Shown here: positions 52,212 to 60,297 of the stretch, one piece after another | Layout of the letters: each line of letters begins with the position of its first letter | How positions within the stretch are numbered: the stretch's first letter is position 1 | Source: Nonomuraea cypriaca | GTDB lineage: Bacteria; Actinomycetota; Actinomycetes; Streptosporangiales; Streptosporangiaceae | NCBI RefSeq assembly: GCF_015645445.1 | Contig: NZ_JADOGI010000018.1 | Location: 1 to 64,000 of the forward strand | DNA length: 64,000 nucleotides | Reading direction: 5' to 3' | The notes under the pieces: generated by a model | Databases searched by the model: none | What the model saw: only the letters and a program-made list of their open reading frames with translations | Told to the model about the DNA's origin: nothing | Program-made: the position numbers and the translations under genes

Positions 52212-55200
52212 GTGACCATGGTGCAGGCGGGCGTGGAGTTGGAGGCGGGGACGTACGAGGTCCTCAGGAACCGGCTCCAGGCCCAGGCCAAGGTCCTCGC
52301 GACGGCGGCCGAGACGGTCAACGGGGAGCGGCTGAAGGTGTTCGGCGGGGCGGAGTTGCGCCTGCTCGGCACCGAGCGGATCCGTACCGAGAACAACTGC
52401 GTCCCCAGGGACATCGTCTCCCTTGGCGACGTGATGTTGTTCGGCTACAACGTCTTCATCGGGCTCAAGCCGGAGACGACGGTGGCGGACGTGTTCGCGG
52501 TGCACCGCTTCTCCAGGGACGGGGACGCGTTCAGGTTCGACGCCGACACGCTGGCGGCGCTGGACGACCCGGCGTTCATGAAGGACTTCGCGGAGCTCTA
52601 CCGGTACTACAAGGAGTCCAGGCTGCAGCAGCTCAGGCGCGTGGAGGGCAAGCTGCTCGCGGTCTTCCAGACGGGTCCTGCGGACCTGCGGGTGCTGCGC
52701 TGGGCGGTCAGCACCGGCGGAGTCCCGAAATATCTGGACAATCGCGGAGAGCGGGACCACGCCTTCCCGCCGTCCCACGACTTCGAGTGGACGCCCACCA
52801 CGCGCGACGACCACGTGCTCGGCCGGCACCCGCACATCTCCATCGGCGGCGAGGTCTTCGTGGAGACCCTCGGCGGCGACCTCACCATCAAGATCGAGGA
52901 CAACACGGAGACCGGCGCGGGCATCTACTCCGAGCCGGTCAGCGAGCCGCTGCAGAGCCTGGCGGACGCCGACGTCGAGTACGCCCGCGTGGGCCCGCTC
53001 ATCCTCATGCGGATCAGGCCGTACAAGGAGAACGACCGGCGCCACCTGGTCTTCAACACCCGGACCAGGTCCGTCGTCCGGCTCGACGGCATCGGCCAGG
53101 CCTGCCAGCGCCTGCCCGAGGACCAGGGGCTGATCTTCCCCGGCGGCTACTACCTCGAGACGGGGCTCAGCAAGACGTTCGACACGGACGTGACGGACCT
53201 GGAGTTCGAGCGGGTCATCCGCTCGCCCAACGGCGAGGACGTCCTGTACGTCTTCCACGCCAGGGGCGACGGGCGCTCGCTGCTGCTGCCGTACAACGTG
53301 ATCAGGAAGGAGGTGGCCACCCCCATCGTCTGCCATGGATACTCGCTGTTCGACGACGGCACGATGGTGGTCTTCCGCGCCACCTCCGAGGAGCCGACCA
53401 GGGTCCACCCGATGCAGGTCTGGCAGACCCCGTACGTCTCCGACACCTACGCCGCCGCTCAGCCCGCCGGCACAGGCCCGCTGGAGCGCATCGGCAACGC
53501 GGAGCTGGTGCGCGGCATCTCGGACTGCCTGTCCGTGTCCCGCATGGTCGAGGAGATGGCGCCGTCGGCCGGCACGTTCGAGGGGCTGATCGCCGCCTGC
53601 ACGCGGGCGTTCGACTCCTACCACTGGCTCGGCGAGCACGGCCTGCGCGGGCCGCTCGCCGACGTCCGCGCCACCGCCGAGCAAGTGCTCGACGAGTACG
53701 AGAACGTCGAGCAGCTCACCACCCAGGCCGCCCGCGCCCTCGCCACGGCGACCGAGGAGACCACCGCCCTGGTCCGCCGGACGAGAGCCGGCGATCCGGT
53801 CACCGCCGACGCCTGGGTGACCACGCTGGCCACCCTGCGCCGGGCCCAGGGCCACCTGGTGACGTTGCGCGAGGTCCGCCACATCGATCTGGCCGCGCTG
53901 GACGCCCTGGCCGGCTCCGTGGCGGAGGAACTGACCGCGGCGGGCCGGCGGGCCGTGGCCTTCCTGGAGGGCGCGGAGGCGTTCACCGGCTACCACGCCG
54001 CCGTCGAGCGGCTGGCCGCAGACGCGGCCGCGATCGAGACGGTGGCCGGGGCCGCCCCCGTCGCCGACCGGCTGGCCGAGCAGGCGGAGGGTCTTGAGGT
54101 GGTGACGGAGGTGGTCGGCTCGCTGGACATCGCAGACGCCACCGTACGCACCTCGATCCTGGGCCGCATCGCCGAGGTCCTGGGGGGCGTGAACCGGGCC
54201 CGCGCCATCCTGGACGGGCGCCGGCGCGAGCTGCTCGGCACCGAGGGCCGGGCCGCGTTCGCCGCCGAGTTCGCCCTGCTCGGGCAGGCCATCACGGGTG
54301 CGCTGGCGATCGCCGACACGCCGGACAAGTGCGACGAACAGCTCGGCAGGCTGATGCTCCAGCTGGAGAACCTGGAGTCGCGCTTCGGCGAGTTCGACGA
54401 CTTCGCCGCACAGCTCTCCGCCAAGCGGGACGACGTCTACGAGGCGTTCTCCGCCCGCAAGCAGACCCAGCTCGACGACCTCGCCCGCCGCGCGGACCGC
54501 ATCTTCGCCTCCGCGGAACGCGTACTCGGCAGCGTCACCCGCCGCCTCGGCACGCTGGCCTCGATGGACGAGGTCAACACGTACTTCGCCACCGACCCGA
54601 TGGTGGCCAAGCTGCGCTCGGCCGCCGCGGAGCTGCGTACGCTCGGGGACGCCGTACGGGCCGAGGAGCTGGACGGCCGGGTCAAGTCGGCGCAGCAGGA
54701 GGCCGGCCGGGCGCTGCGGGACCGCCAGGACCTCTTCTCCGACGGCGGGGAGACGCTCCGCCTGGGCCACCACCGCTTCGCCGTCAACACCCAGCCCCTC
54801 GACCTGACCCTGGTGCCGCTCAACAAGCCAGGAAACGGCCGCGACCATGAACGCAGCGGTGCCGTGCAGTTCGCCATCACCGGCACCGACTACCGCGCGC
54901 CCGTCCCTGACTCGTTCGCCGACACCCGGCCTTTCTGGGACCAGCTCCTGGTCTCCGAGACGCCGGAGGTCTACCGGGCCGAGCATCTGGCCGCCTCGCT
55001 CCTCGACGCGGCCACCCCGGGCGCGCCGCTGGCCGACCTGGTCAGGCAGGCGGCCGAGTCGCGGTACGACGAGGGCTACGAGCGGGGCGTGCACGACCAC
55101 GACGCCACGCTCATCCTCGAAGCGCTGGTACGCCTGCGGGAGGGCGCCGGGCTGCTGCGCTATCCGGCCGAGGTCCGGGCGGCGGCCCAGCTCTTCTGGG

Positions 55201-57059
55201 CGTTCGGCATCGACGAGGTTTCACGTAAAACATTCACCACGCGGGCCGTGTCGCTCGTCCGGGCCAGGACGGTCTTCGGCGACGCGCCGGCGCTGGGCGA
55301 GCTGGCCGCCGAACTGGGCGAGTCGATCGCGGAGTTCGCGGCCGGTCTTCGCGCCGGCGCGCCGGACGCGGGGCTGGCCGGGGAGTACCTGGTCGAGGAG
55401 CTGGGCGGCAGCCCGGCGGGATTCGTGACGAGCAAGGCCGCCAGGGACCTGCTCGACGCGTTCCGGCACGAGCTGGGCCCGGCCAAGGTGCGGGAGTTCG
55501 AGGAGGACCTCAGGTCGGTCCCCCTCGCCGAGCGGCTCCAGCTCGCCCACGCCTGGATGTCCGCCTACCGCGAGGGTCCCGAGGCGGCCGAGGCCATCGC
55601 CGTGCAACTGTGCGACGTGCCCCGCCACGACTCCAGCGCCGCCACCGCCGAGACCGTGCACGGCCTGCTGGGCGCCCACCCCCGCATCGCCGGCCGCTCC
55701 CTGGAGATCAGGCTCGACGAGATCCTCCCCAGAACCCGCCGCTTCAGGCTGGAACGGGTCCCGGCCTACCGCGCCTACCAGCGCCGCAGGAACGAACTGC
55801 TCGCCGCAGAACGTCACCGGCTGCGGCTGGACGAGTACAAGCCCAAGGTCATGAGCGCCTTCGTCCGCAACCGCCTGCTCGACGAGGTGTACCTGCCGCT
55901 GATCGGCGACAACCTGGCCAAGCAGCTCGGCGCGGCGGGCGCGGGGAAGCGTACCGACCAGATGGGCCTGCTGCTGCTCATCTCGCCGCCCGGCTACGGC
56001 AAGACCACCCTGATGGAGTACGTCGCCAGCCGCCTCGGCCTGGTCTTCGTCAAGGTGAACGGCCCCGCGCTGGGCCACGGGGTGACCTCGCTCGACCCGG
56101 CGGACGCGCCCGACGCGACGGCCAGGCAGGAGGTGGAGAAGATCTCGTTCGCGCTGGAGACGGGCAACAACACGCTGCTCTACCTGGACGACATCCAGCA
56201 CACCTCGCCAGAGCTGCTGCAGAAGTTCATCTCTCTGTGCGACGCCCAGCGCCGCATCGAGGGCGTGTGGAACGGCCGCACCCGTACGTACGACCTGCGC
56301 GGCAAGCGGTTCGCCGTGTGCATGGCCGGCAACCCGTACACCGAGTCAGGGCAGCGGTTCCGCATTCCCGACATGCTGGCCAACCGGGCGGACGTGTGGA
56401 ACCTTGGCGACGTCCTGTCCGGCAAGGAGCACCTGTTCGCGCTCAGCTACGTGGACAACGCGCTCACCTCGAACCCGGTGCTCGCGCCGCTCTCCGGCCG
56501 CGACCGCTCGGACGTCGAGCTGCTGGTACGCCTCGCGAGGGGCGACACGACGGTCCGGCCGGACCAGCTCAAGCACCCCTACACCAAGCCGGAGCTGGAC
56601 CAGATCCTCGGCGTCCTGGACAAGCTGGTGCGGGTCCAGGAGGTCGTGCTCGCCAACAACCAGGCGTACATCGCCTCGGCCGGCCAGTCGGACGCGGCGC
56701 GTACCGAGCCTCCGTACCGGTTGCAGGGGTCGTACCGCAACATGAACAAGCTGGCCGAACGCATCGTCCCCGCGATGAACGACGCCGAGCTGGAAGCGAT
56801 GATCGACGACCACTACGCGGGCGAGGCCCAGACGCTCACCTCGGACGCCGAGGCGAACCTCCTCAAAATGGCCGAGCTCCGCGGCCGCCTCACCCCCGCC
56901 CAGGCCGCGCGCTGGCAGGAGGTCAAGGCCGCCTACCTCAAGACCAAGGCACTCGGTGGCGCGGAGGACGACCCGATGACCCGCGCGGTGGGCGCGATCG
57001 GCCTGCTCGCCGACCGAGTAGGCGAGGTCGGCACAGCCATCCGCGGCTCAGACGGCTGA
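52212..57059 (+). CDS. giant AAA ATPase (DNA-repair-ATPase-like) of flotillin operon
   Basis: 1615 residues. A beta-rich N-terminal region (~1-430; LGRHPHISIGGEVFVETLGG, FPGGYYLETGLSKTFDTDV) is followed by extended helical/coiled-coil parts (~430-900) and a further helical region. The ATPase is C-terminal: Walker A SPPGYGKTT (Gly1261-Thr1266), Walker B LLYLDDIQ (Asp1326, Asp1327), CMAGNPYTESGQRFRIPDML sensor region like MoxR-type AAA proteins. Homologues are often labelled DNA repair ATPase, but no nuclease or DNA-binding motif is evident. GTG at 52212 or ATG at 52218 could be the start. The operon setting suggests remodelling of membrane-associated assemblies. Confidence 0.85.
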   Translation: MTMVQAGVELEAGTYEVLRNRLQAQAKVLATAAETVNGERLKVFGGAELRLLGTERIRTENNCVPRDIVSLGDVMLFGYNVFIGLKPETTVADVFAVHRFSRDGDAFRFDADTLAALDDPAFMKDFAELYRYYKESRLQQLRRVEGKLLAVFQTGPADLRVLRWAVSTGGVPKYLDNRGERDHAFPPSHDFEWTPTTRDDHVLGRHPHISIGGEVFVETLGGDLTIKIEDNTETGAGIYSEPVSEPLQSLADADVEYARVGPLILMRIRPYKENDRRHLVFNTRTRSVVRLDGIGQACQRLPEDQGLIFPGGYYLETGLSKTFDTDVTDLEFERVIRSPNGEDVLYVFHARGDGRSLLLPYNVIRKEVATPIVCHGYSLFDDGTMVVFRATSEEPTRVHPMQVWQTPYVSDTYAAAQPAGTGPLERIGNAELVRGISDCLSVSRMVEEMAPSAGTFEGLIAACTRAFDSYHWLGEHGLRGPLADVRATAEQVLDEYENVEQLTTQAARALATATEETTALVRRTRAGDPVTADAWVTTLATLRRAQGHLVTLREVRHIDLAALDALAGSVAEELTAAGRRAVAFLEGAEAFTGYHAAVERLAADAAAIETVAGAAPVADRLAEQAEGLEVVTEVVGSLDIADATVRTSILGRIAEVLGGVNRARAILDGRRRELLGTEGRAAFAAEFALLGQAITGALAIADTPDKCDEQLGRLMLQLENLESRFGEFDDFAAQLSAKRDDVYEAFSARKQTQLDDLARRADRIFASAERVLGSVTRRLGTLASMDEVNTYFATDPMVAKLRSAAAELRTLGDAVRAEELDGRVKSAQQEAGRALRDRQDLFSDGGETLRLGHHRFAVNTQPLDLTLVPLNKPGNGRDHERSGAVQFAITGTDYRAPVPDSFADTRPFWDQLLVSETPEVYRAEHLAASLLDAATPGAPLADLVRQAAESRYDEGYERGVHDHDATLILEALVRLREGAGLLRYPAEVRAAAQLFWAFGIDEVSRKTFTTRAVSLVRARTVFGDAPALGELAAELGESIAEFAAGLRAGAPDAGLAGEYLVEELGGSPAGFVTSKAARDLLDAFRHELGPAKVREFEEDLRSVPLAERLQLAHAWMSAYREGPEAAEAIAVQLCDVPRHDSSAATAETVHGLLGAHPRIAGRSLEIRLDEILPRTRRFRLERVPAYRAYQRRRNELLAAERHRLRLDEYKPKVMSAFVRNRLLDEVYLPLIGDNLAKQLGAAGAGKRTDQMGLLLLISPPGYGKTTLMEYVASRLGLVFVKVNGPALGHGVTSLDPADAPDATARQEVEKISFALETGNNTLLYLDDIQHTSPELLQKFISLCDAQRRIEGVWNGRTRTYDLRGKRFAVCMAGNPYTESGQRFRIPDMLANRADVWNLGDVLSGKEHLFALSYVDNALTSNPVLAPLSGRDRSDVELLVRLARGDTTVRPDQLKHPYTKPELDQILGVLDKLVRVQEVVLANNQAYIASAGQSDAARTEPPYRLQGSYRNMNKLAERIVPAMNDAELEAMIDDHYAGEAQTLTSDAEANLLKMAELRGRLTPAQAARWQEVKAAYLKTKALGGAEDDPMTRAVGAIGLLADRVGEVGTAIRGSDG

Positions 57060-57071
57060 TCCCCCGGGGGG

Positions 57072-57944
57072 TCACTCGGCCGACGCCGTCTGGAGGGCTC
57101 GGGCCACTGACTCCGTGCCGGCCGGGACCAGCGGCAGGCGTACGTCCGGGGTCGGGATCAGGCCCTGGGCGTGCAGGACGCCCTTGATCACGGTCGGGTT
57201 GGGCTCGGCGAAGAGTGCGGCGGACAGCCTGTTGAGCCGGTGCCCGAGCGCCCTGGCCCTGGGTACGTCACCCGCGTGCCAGGCGTCGGCCAACTCGACG
57301 AAGCTCCTGGTCGCCAGGTGCGCGGAGGCCAGGATGCCGCCCGAGGCGCCCAGTGCGAGCAGCGGCGAGACGAACGCGTCGTCGCCGCCCAGCACCTCGA
57401 AGCCGTCGGGGAGGTCGCCGAGCAGGTCCACCGTGTCCTGGTCGATGCCGCCCACTGCGTACTTGACTCCGGCGATCATGGGATGCGCGCCCAGCCGGCG
57501 CAACGTGGCGGCGGACACCGCCTGACCGGTGCGGTAGGGGATGTGGTAGATCACCAGCGGCACCGGCGACGCCTCGGCCAGCGCCTCGAAGTGCGCGATG
57601 ACGCCACGCTCACCGGGCCGCAGGAAGTACGGGATGGTGACGAGCGCCGTACCGACTCCCTCGGGCAACTCCCGCAGCGCCCGCACAGTCGACCGCGTGT
57701 CGTTCCCGGTCAGCCCCACCATCAGCGACGCCTGCCGCTCGGCGCAGACCCGGCCGCACACCTCGATCACCCGTGCCCGCTCCTCGGGCTCGAGCGCGGC
57801 CACCTCACCCGTGGTGCCCAGCGCGACCAGCCCGGCCGCGCCCTCGTCGAGCACGTGGTGGGCGAGCTTCTCGATCGCGTCGACCGCCGGCTCCCCCGAC
57901 TCGGTGAACGGGGTGACCAGCGGCACGTGGATTCCTCTCAACAT
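57072..57944 (-). CDS. DapA-family (dihydrodipicolinate synthase/N-acetylneuraminate lyase) aldolase
   Basis: 290 residues, TIM-barrel class I aldolase. ALGTTGEVAALEPEER (Thr44, Thr45), IYHIPYRTGQAVS (Tyr133) and AGVKYAVGG with Schiff-base Lys161. The neighbourhood has no lysine-biosynthesis gene and a divergent LysR regulator, so this is probably a catabolic or specialised paralogue that handles pyruvate plus an aldehyde, and not the housekeeping DapA. Confidence 0.87.
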   Translation of the reverse strand: MLRGIHVPLVTPFTESGEPAVDAIEKLAHHVLDEGAAGLVALGTTGEVAALEPEERARVIEVCGRVCAERQASLMVGLTGNDTRSTVRALRELPEGVGTALVTIPYFLRPGERGVIAHFEALAEASPVPLVIYHIPYRTGQAVSAATLRRLGAHPMIAGVKYAVGGIDQDTVDLLGDLPDGFEVLGGDDAFVSPLLALGASGGILASAHLATRSFVELADAWHAGDVPRARALGHRLNRLSAALFAEPNPTVIKGVLHAQGLIPTPDVRLPLVPAGTESVARALQTASAE

Positions 57945-57963
57945 GCTTCGAGCGTGCCCGTCC

Positions 57964-58012
57964 TGGACACGTTAGGTCCAGCGCTGATTTCTTCGGTTCA
58001 GCTTAAGCTTGA
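57964..58012. promoter_or_regulatory. divergent LysR/aldolase control region with two dyads
   Basis: TGGAC-ACGTTAG-GTCCA at 57964-57980 and TTCAGCTTAAGCTTGA at 57997-58012 (exact core AGCTTAAGCT) lie in the 71 bases between the two starts. The second touches the LysR start and is a natural autoregulatory site; the first would fit the aldolase promoter. Confidence 0.5.
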
Positions 58013-58015
58013 CTT

Positions 58016-58906
58016 ATGCTCGATCCACGCAAGCTCCATCTGCTCCGCGAGCTCGCCAGGCGCGGGACGATCAGCGCGGTCGCCGAGGCGGTGACGTTCA
58101 CGCCTTCCGCCGTCTCGCAGCAGCTCAGCGCGCTGGAGAAGGAGGCGGGCGTGCCGCTGCTCGAGCGCACGGGCCGTACCGTGACGCTGACGCCGGCCGG
58201 CCGCCTCCTGGTCGAGCACTCCCACGCCGTGCTCGAACAGCTCGAACGCGCCGCCGCCGCGCTCGCCGCCACGCGGGGCGGCCCCACTGGGCCGCTGCGC
58301 ATCGGCGCGTTCCCGACGGCGGCCCGCGTCCTGCTGCCGCCCGCCCTCACCGGCCTGACCGGCGCTCATCCGGGTCTGGAGCCGATGGTCGCCGAGATCG
58401 ACCCGGCCGACGTCTCGGCCGCGCTGGGAGCGGGCGCGCTGGACGTGGCGCTCATCCACGAGTACGACTTCGTGCCACCGGTCACCGACGCGTCGATCGA
58501 GACCGAGCCGCTGTTCAGCGAGGCGATGTACCTCACCAACCGCCCCTCGATCCCCGACGCCCGCACCGACGCGTGGATCACCGAACGCCCCGGCACCCTC
58601 TGCCACAGCATGGCGATCCGGGCGTGCCAGGCCGCCGGGTTCGAGCCACGCGTACGCCACCACATCGACGACTTCGACACCGTGCTCGCCTTCGCCGCCG
58701 CGGGTCAGGGGGTCGCGCTCGTCCCCCGCCTGGCCGCCACCGCCCCGCCGCCCGGCGTCACCCTCACCCGCCTGCTACTGAGCCGCCGCACGCTGGCCGC
58801 GTTCAGGAAGGGGTACGGCGAGCACCCGGCGGTCCGCGCGGCCATCACCGCCTTCCACGAGGCCATCACCCACCTCCGTTCACTGAGTATCAGTGCTTCT
58901 CAGTGA
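58016..58906 (+). CDS. LysR-family transcriptional regulator
   Basis: 296 residues. HTH LHLLRELARRGTISAVAEAV, TFTPSAVSQQLSALEKEAGV, then a type 2 periplasmic-binding domain (GPLRIGAFPTAARVLLPPAL, AFAAAGQGVALVPRLA). ATG at 58016 has no clear RBS. It probably controls the divergent DapA-like aldolase. The C-terminal end lies against an IS605-type scar, so the last few residues may be altered. Confidence 0.88.
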   Translation: MLDPRKLHLLRELARRGTISAVAEAVTFTPSAVSQQLSALEKEAGVPLLERTGRTVTLTPAGRLLVEHSHAVLEQLERAAAALAATRGGPTGPLRIGAFPTAARVLLPPALTGLTGAHPGLEPMVAEIDPADVSAALGAGALDVALIHEYDFVPPVTDASIETEPLFSEAMYLTNRPSIPDARTDAWITERPGTLCHSMAIRACQAAGFEPRVRHHIDDFDTVLAFAAAGQGVALVPRLAATAPPPGVTLTRLLLSRRTLAAFRKGYGEHPAVRAAITAFHEAITHLRSLSISASQ

Positions 58907-59125
58907 TTCGCTCATTACTGGGCGAAGGTCCCCGTCTTGCCCGGTCACCCGGTGCGGGGTAGACGTTTCACAGCCACCGGCCGGGCCCGGCCCGGTCTTA
59001 TGGTCGGCTCCGCGTCCGTTTACTGTCTCCGGGCCACTCCCGGCGACCTGTTCAGTGACCTGTTCTGCCAGCGAGGCGAGGTTGAGCGCGGCGTTGTGGT
59101 CCCGGTCCAGGACCAGGCCAGGGTG
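58883..59125 (-). pseudogene. IS200/IS605-family TnpB C-terminal remnant
   Basis: The minus strand encodes LVLDRDHNAALNLASLAEQV, then NGRGADHKTGPGPAGGCETS, the usual tail of actinobacterial TnpB proteins (the DRDxNAAxNL block holds the last RuvC Asp). Everything upstream of this tail is missing, since the sequence beyond 59131 is the dehydrogenase gene. The frame reads on to 58880. It is a scar of an IS605-type element. Confidence 0.72.
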
Positions 59126-59130
59126 CGGGT

Positions 59131-59856
59131 GTGGACGAGAAGCTGCTGGAGAGCACGCTGGTGGGGGTGACCGGCGGGCTCGGCGCGTACGCGGAGTACG
59201 TGGCGCTCGCCGCCGCCACGGCCTGCCCGGTGCCGGACGGGACCACGGCGCGGGACGCCGTGGCCGTGGCGGCGCCCGGCGCGATCGCCCTGGGCCTGCT
59301 GTACAAGGCCGGGCTCGAAGGCGGGGAGACCGTGCTGGTCGAGGCGGGCACCAGCTCGGTGGGGACGTACCTGGTGCGGCACGCGAAGGAGTTCGGGGCC
59401 GGGCGGGTGATCGCCACCGCCGGTTCCGCCGCCAAGCGGGCACGGGTCAGCGAGCTCGGCGCCGACACCTCGATCGACCACGGCGTGGCCGGCTGGCCCG
59501 GCGAGCTGCCCGGCGTGGACGTCGTCTTCGAGTCCATCGGCGGGCCGTCGGCCAGGCAGGTGCTCGACCGGCTCACACCAGGGAGTGGCCGCATGCTCTA
59601 CTACGGCCTGCTCAGCGGCGAGCCCGCCGCCGTGAGAGCCGCCGACCTCATGGAACGCGGCGTGACGATCACCGGCTGCAGCGGGCCCGGCTGGGCGGCG
59701 GAGTTCGGAACGCGTTATCCCGAGATGCTCGCCAGGCTCGGCTCGGGGCGCAGCGAGGCGTACATCGACAGCACGCTGCCGCTGGAGAAGGCCGCCGAAG
59801 CCCACCACCGTCTGGAGAACCGCCAGGCCACCGGCCGCATCCTGCTGATCGTCTGA
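59131..59856 (+). pseudogene. zinc-less MDR dehydrogenase lacking its N-terminal domain
   Basis: 241 residues from GTG at 59131. It begins within the catalytic domain (GVTGGLGAYAEYVALAAATA) and retains the Rossmann region (TVLVEAGTSSVGTYLVRHAK, VIATAGSAAKRARVSELGAD) and the end HHRLENRQATGRILLIV. About 80 N-terminal residues of the GroES fold are missing. There is no RBS, and the TnpB scar sits immediately upstream, so the gene was truncated by the mobile element or its later deletion. Confidence 0.72.
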
Positions 59857-60126
59857 CCCGACGGGCGGCGTCTACCTCGGAGTCTACCCCGCTGGAACTG
59901 ATCGTTTCCGAGCTGTGCAATATGCATGCAATGATCTTGCTGGGGAGAGTCGAACGGCAAAGACTCCGCCGGCGTCGGAGTTGGCAAGGATCTCAGCGCG
60001 TCATTGGCGTAGCGTCCGGCCGGCTGGTATAGCGGAGTGGCTCACCCGGGAGGTATAGCAGGCACTACCAACGGAGTACCACCAGCTGGGTCGATGCTCG
60101 CCCCGGACGGCTCATAGTGTGGCTGC

Positions 60127-60297
60127 ATGATCGCAAGGCGCTCCCCGCTGGTGAATCGGCGTCTCCGCGCTCACCCTCCTCAGCAACGCCTGATCCTGAC
60201 CGGGAAGTGGCAGTTGACAGACCTGGACGAGGAGATCGAGCTGACGCCGGGCCCGGAGATCACCTTCCTCAAACTCGTCCCCGTGGTGGGTGGCTGA
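60127..60297 (+). CDS. 56-residue protein coupled to a helical-repeat gene
   Basis: ATG at 60127 is the first start after an in-frame stop at 60115. The product has a basic N-terminus (MIARRSPLVNRRLRAH) and a beta-rich C-terminus (RLILTGKWQLTDLD, ITFLKLVPVVGG). Its TGA overlaps the next ATG (TGATG), so translation is coupled. I do not recognise the family. The 270 bases before it show only AT-richer sequence and a repeated GTATAGC motif (about 60026 and 60052). Confidence 0.5.
   Translation: MIARRSPLVNRRLRAHPPQQRLILTGKWQLTDLDEEIELTPGPEITFLKLVPVVGG

Noticed and set aside
51747..55100. 1117-codon minus-strand frame opposite the flotillin and ATPase genes
   Set aside because: High-GC shadow of genes with strong motifs on the plus strand; no RBS or recognisable domain.
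59995..60080. Possible tRNA in GGTATAGCGGAGTGGCTC
   Set aside because: No T-arm GTTCGAAT-type sequence, no acceptor pairing and no anticodon stem could be built.
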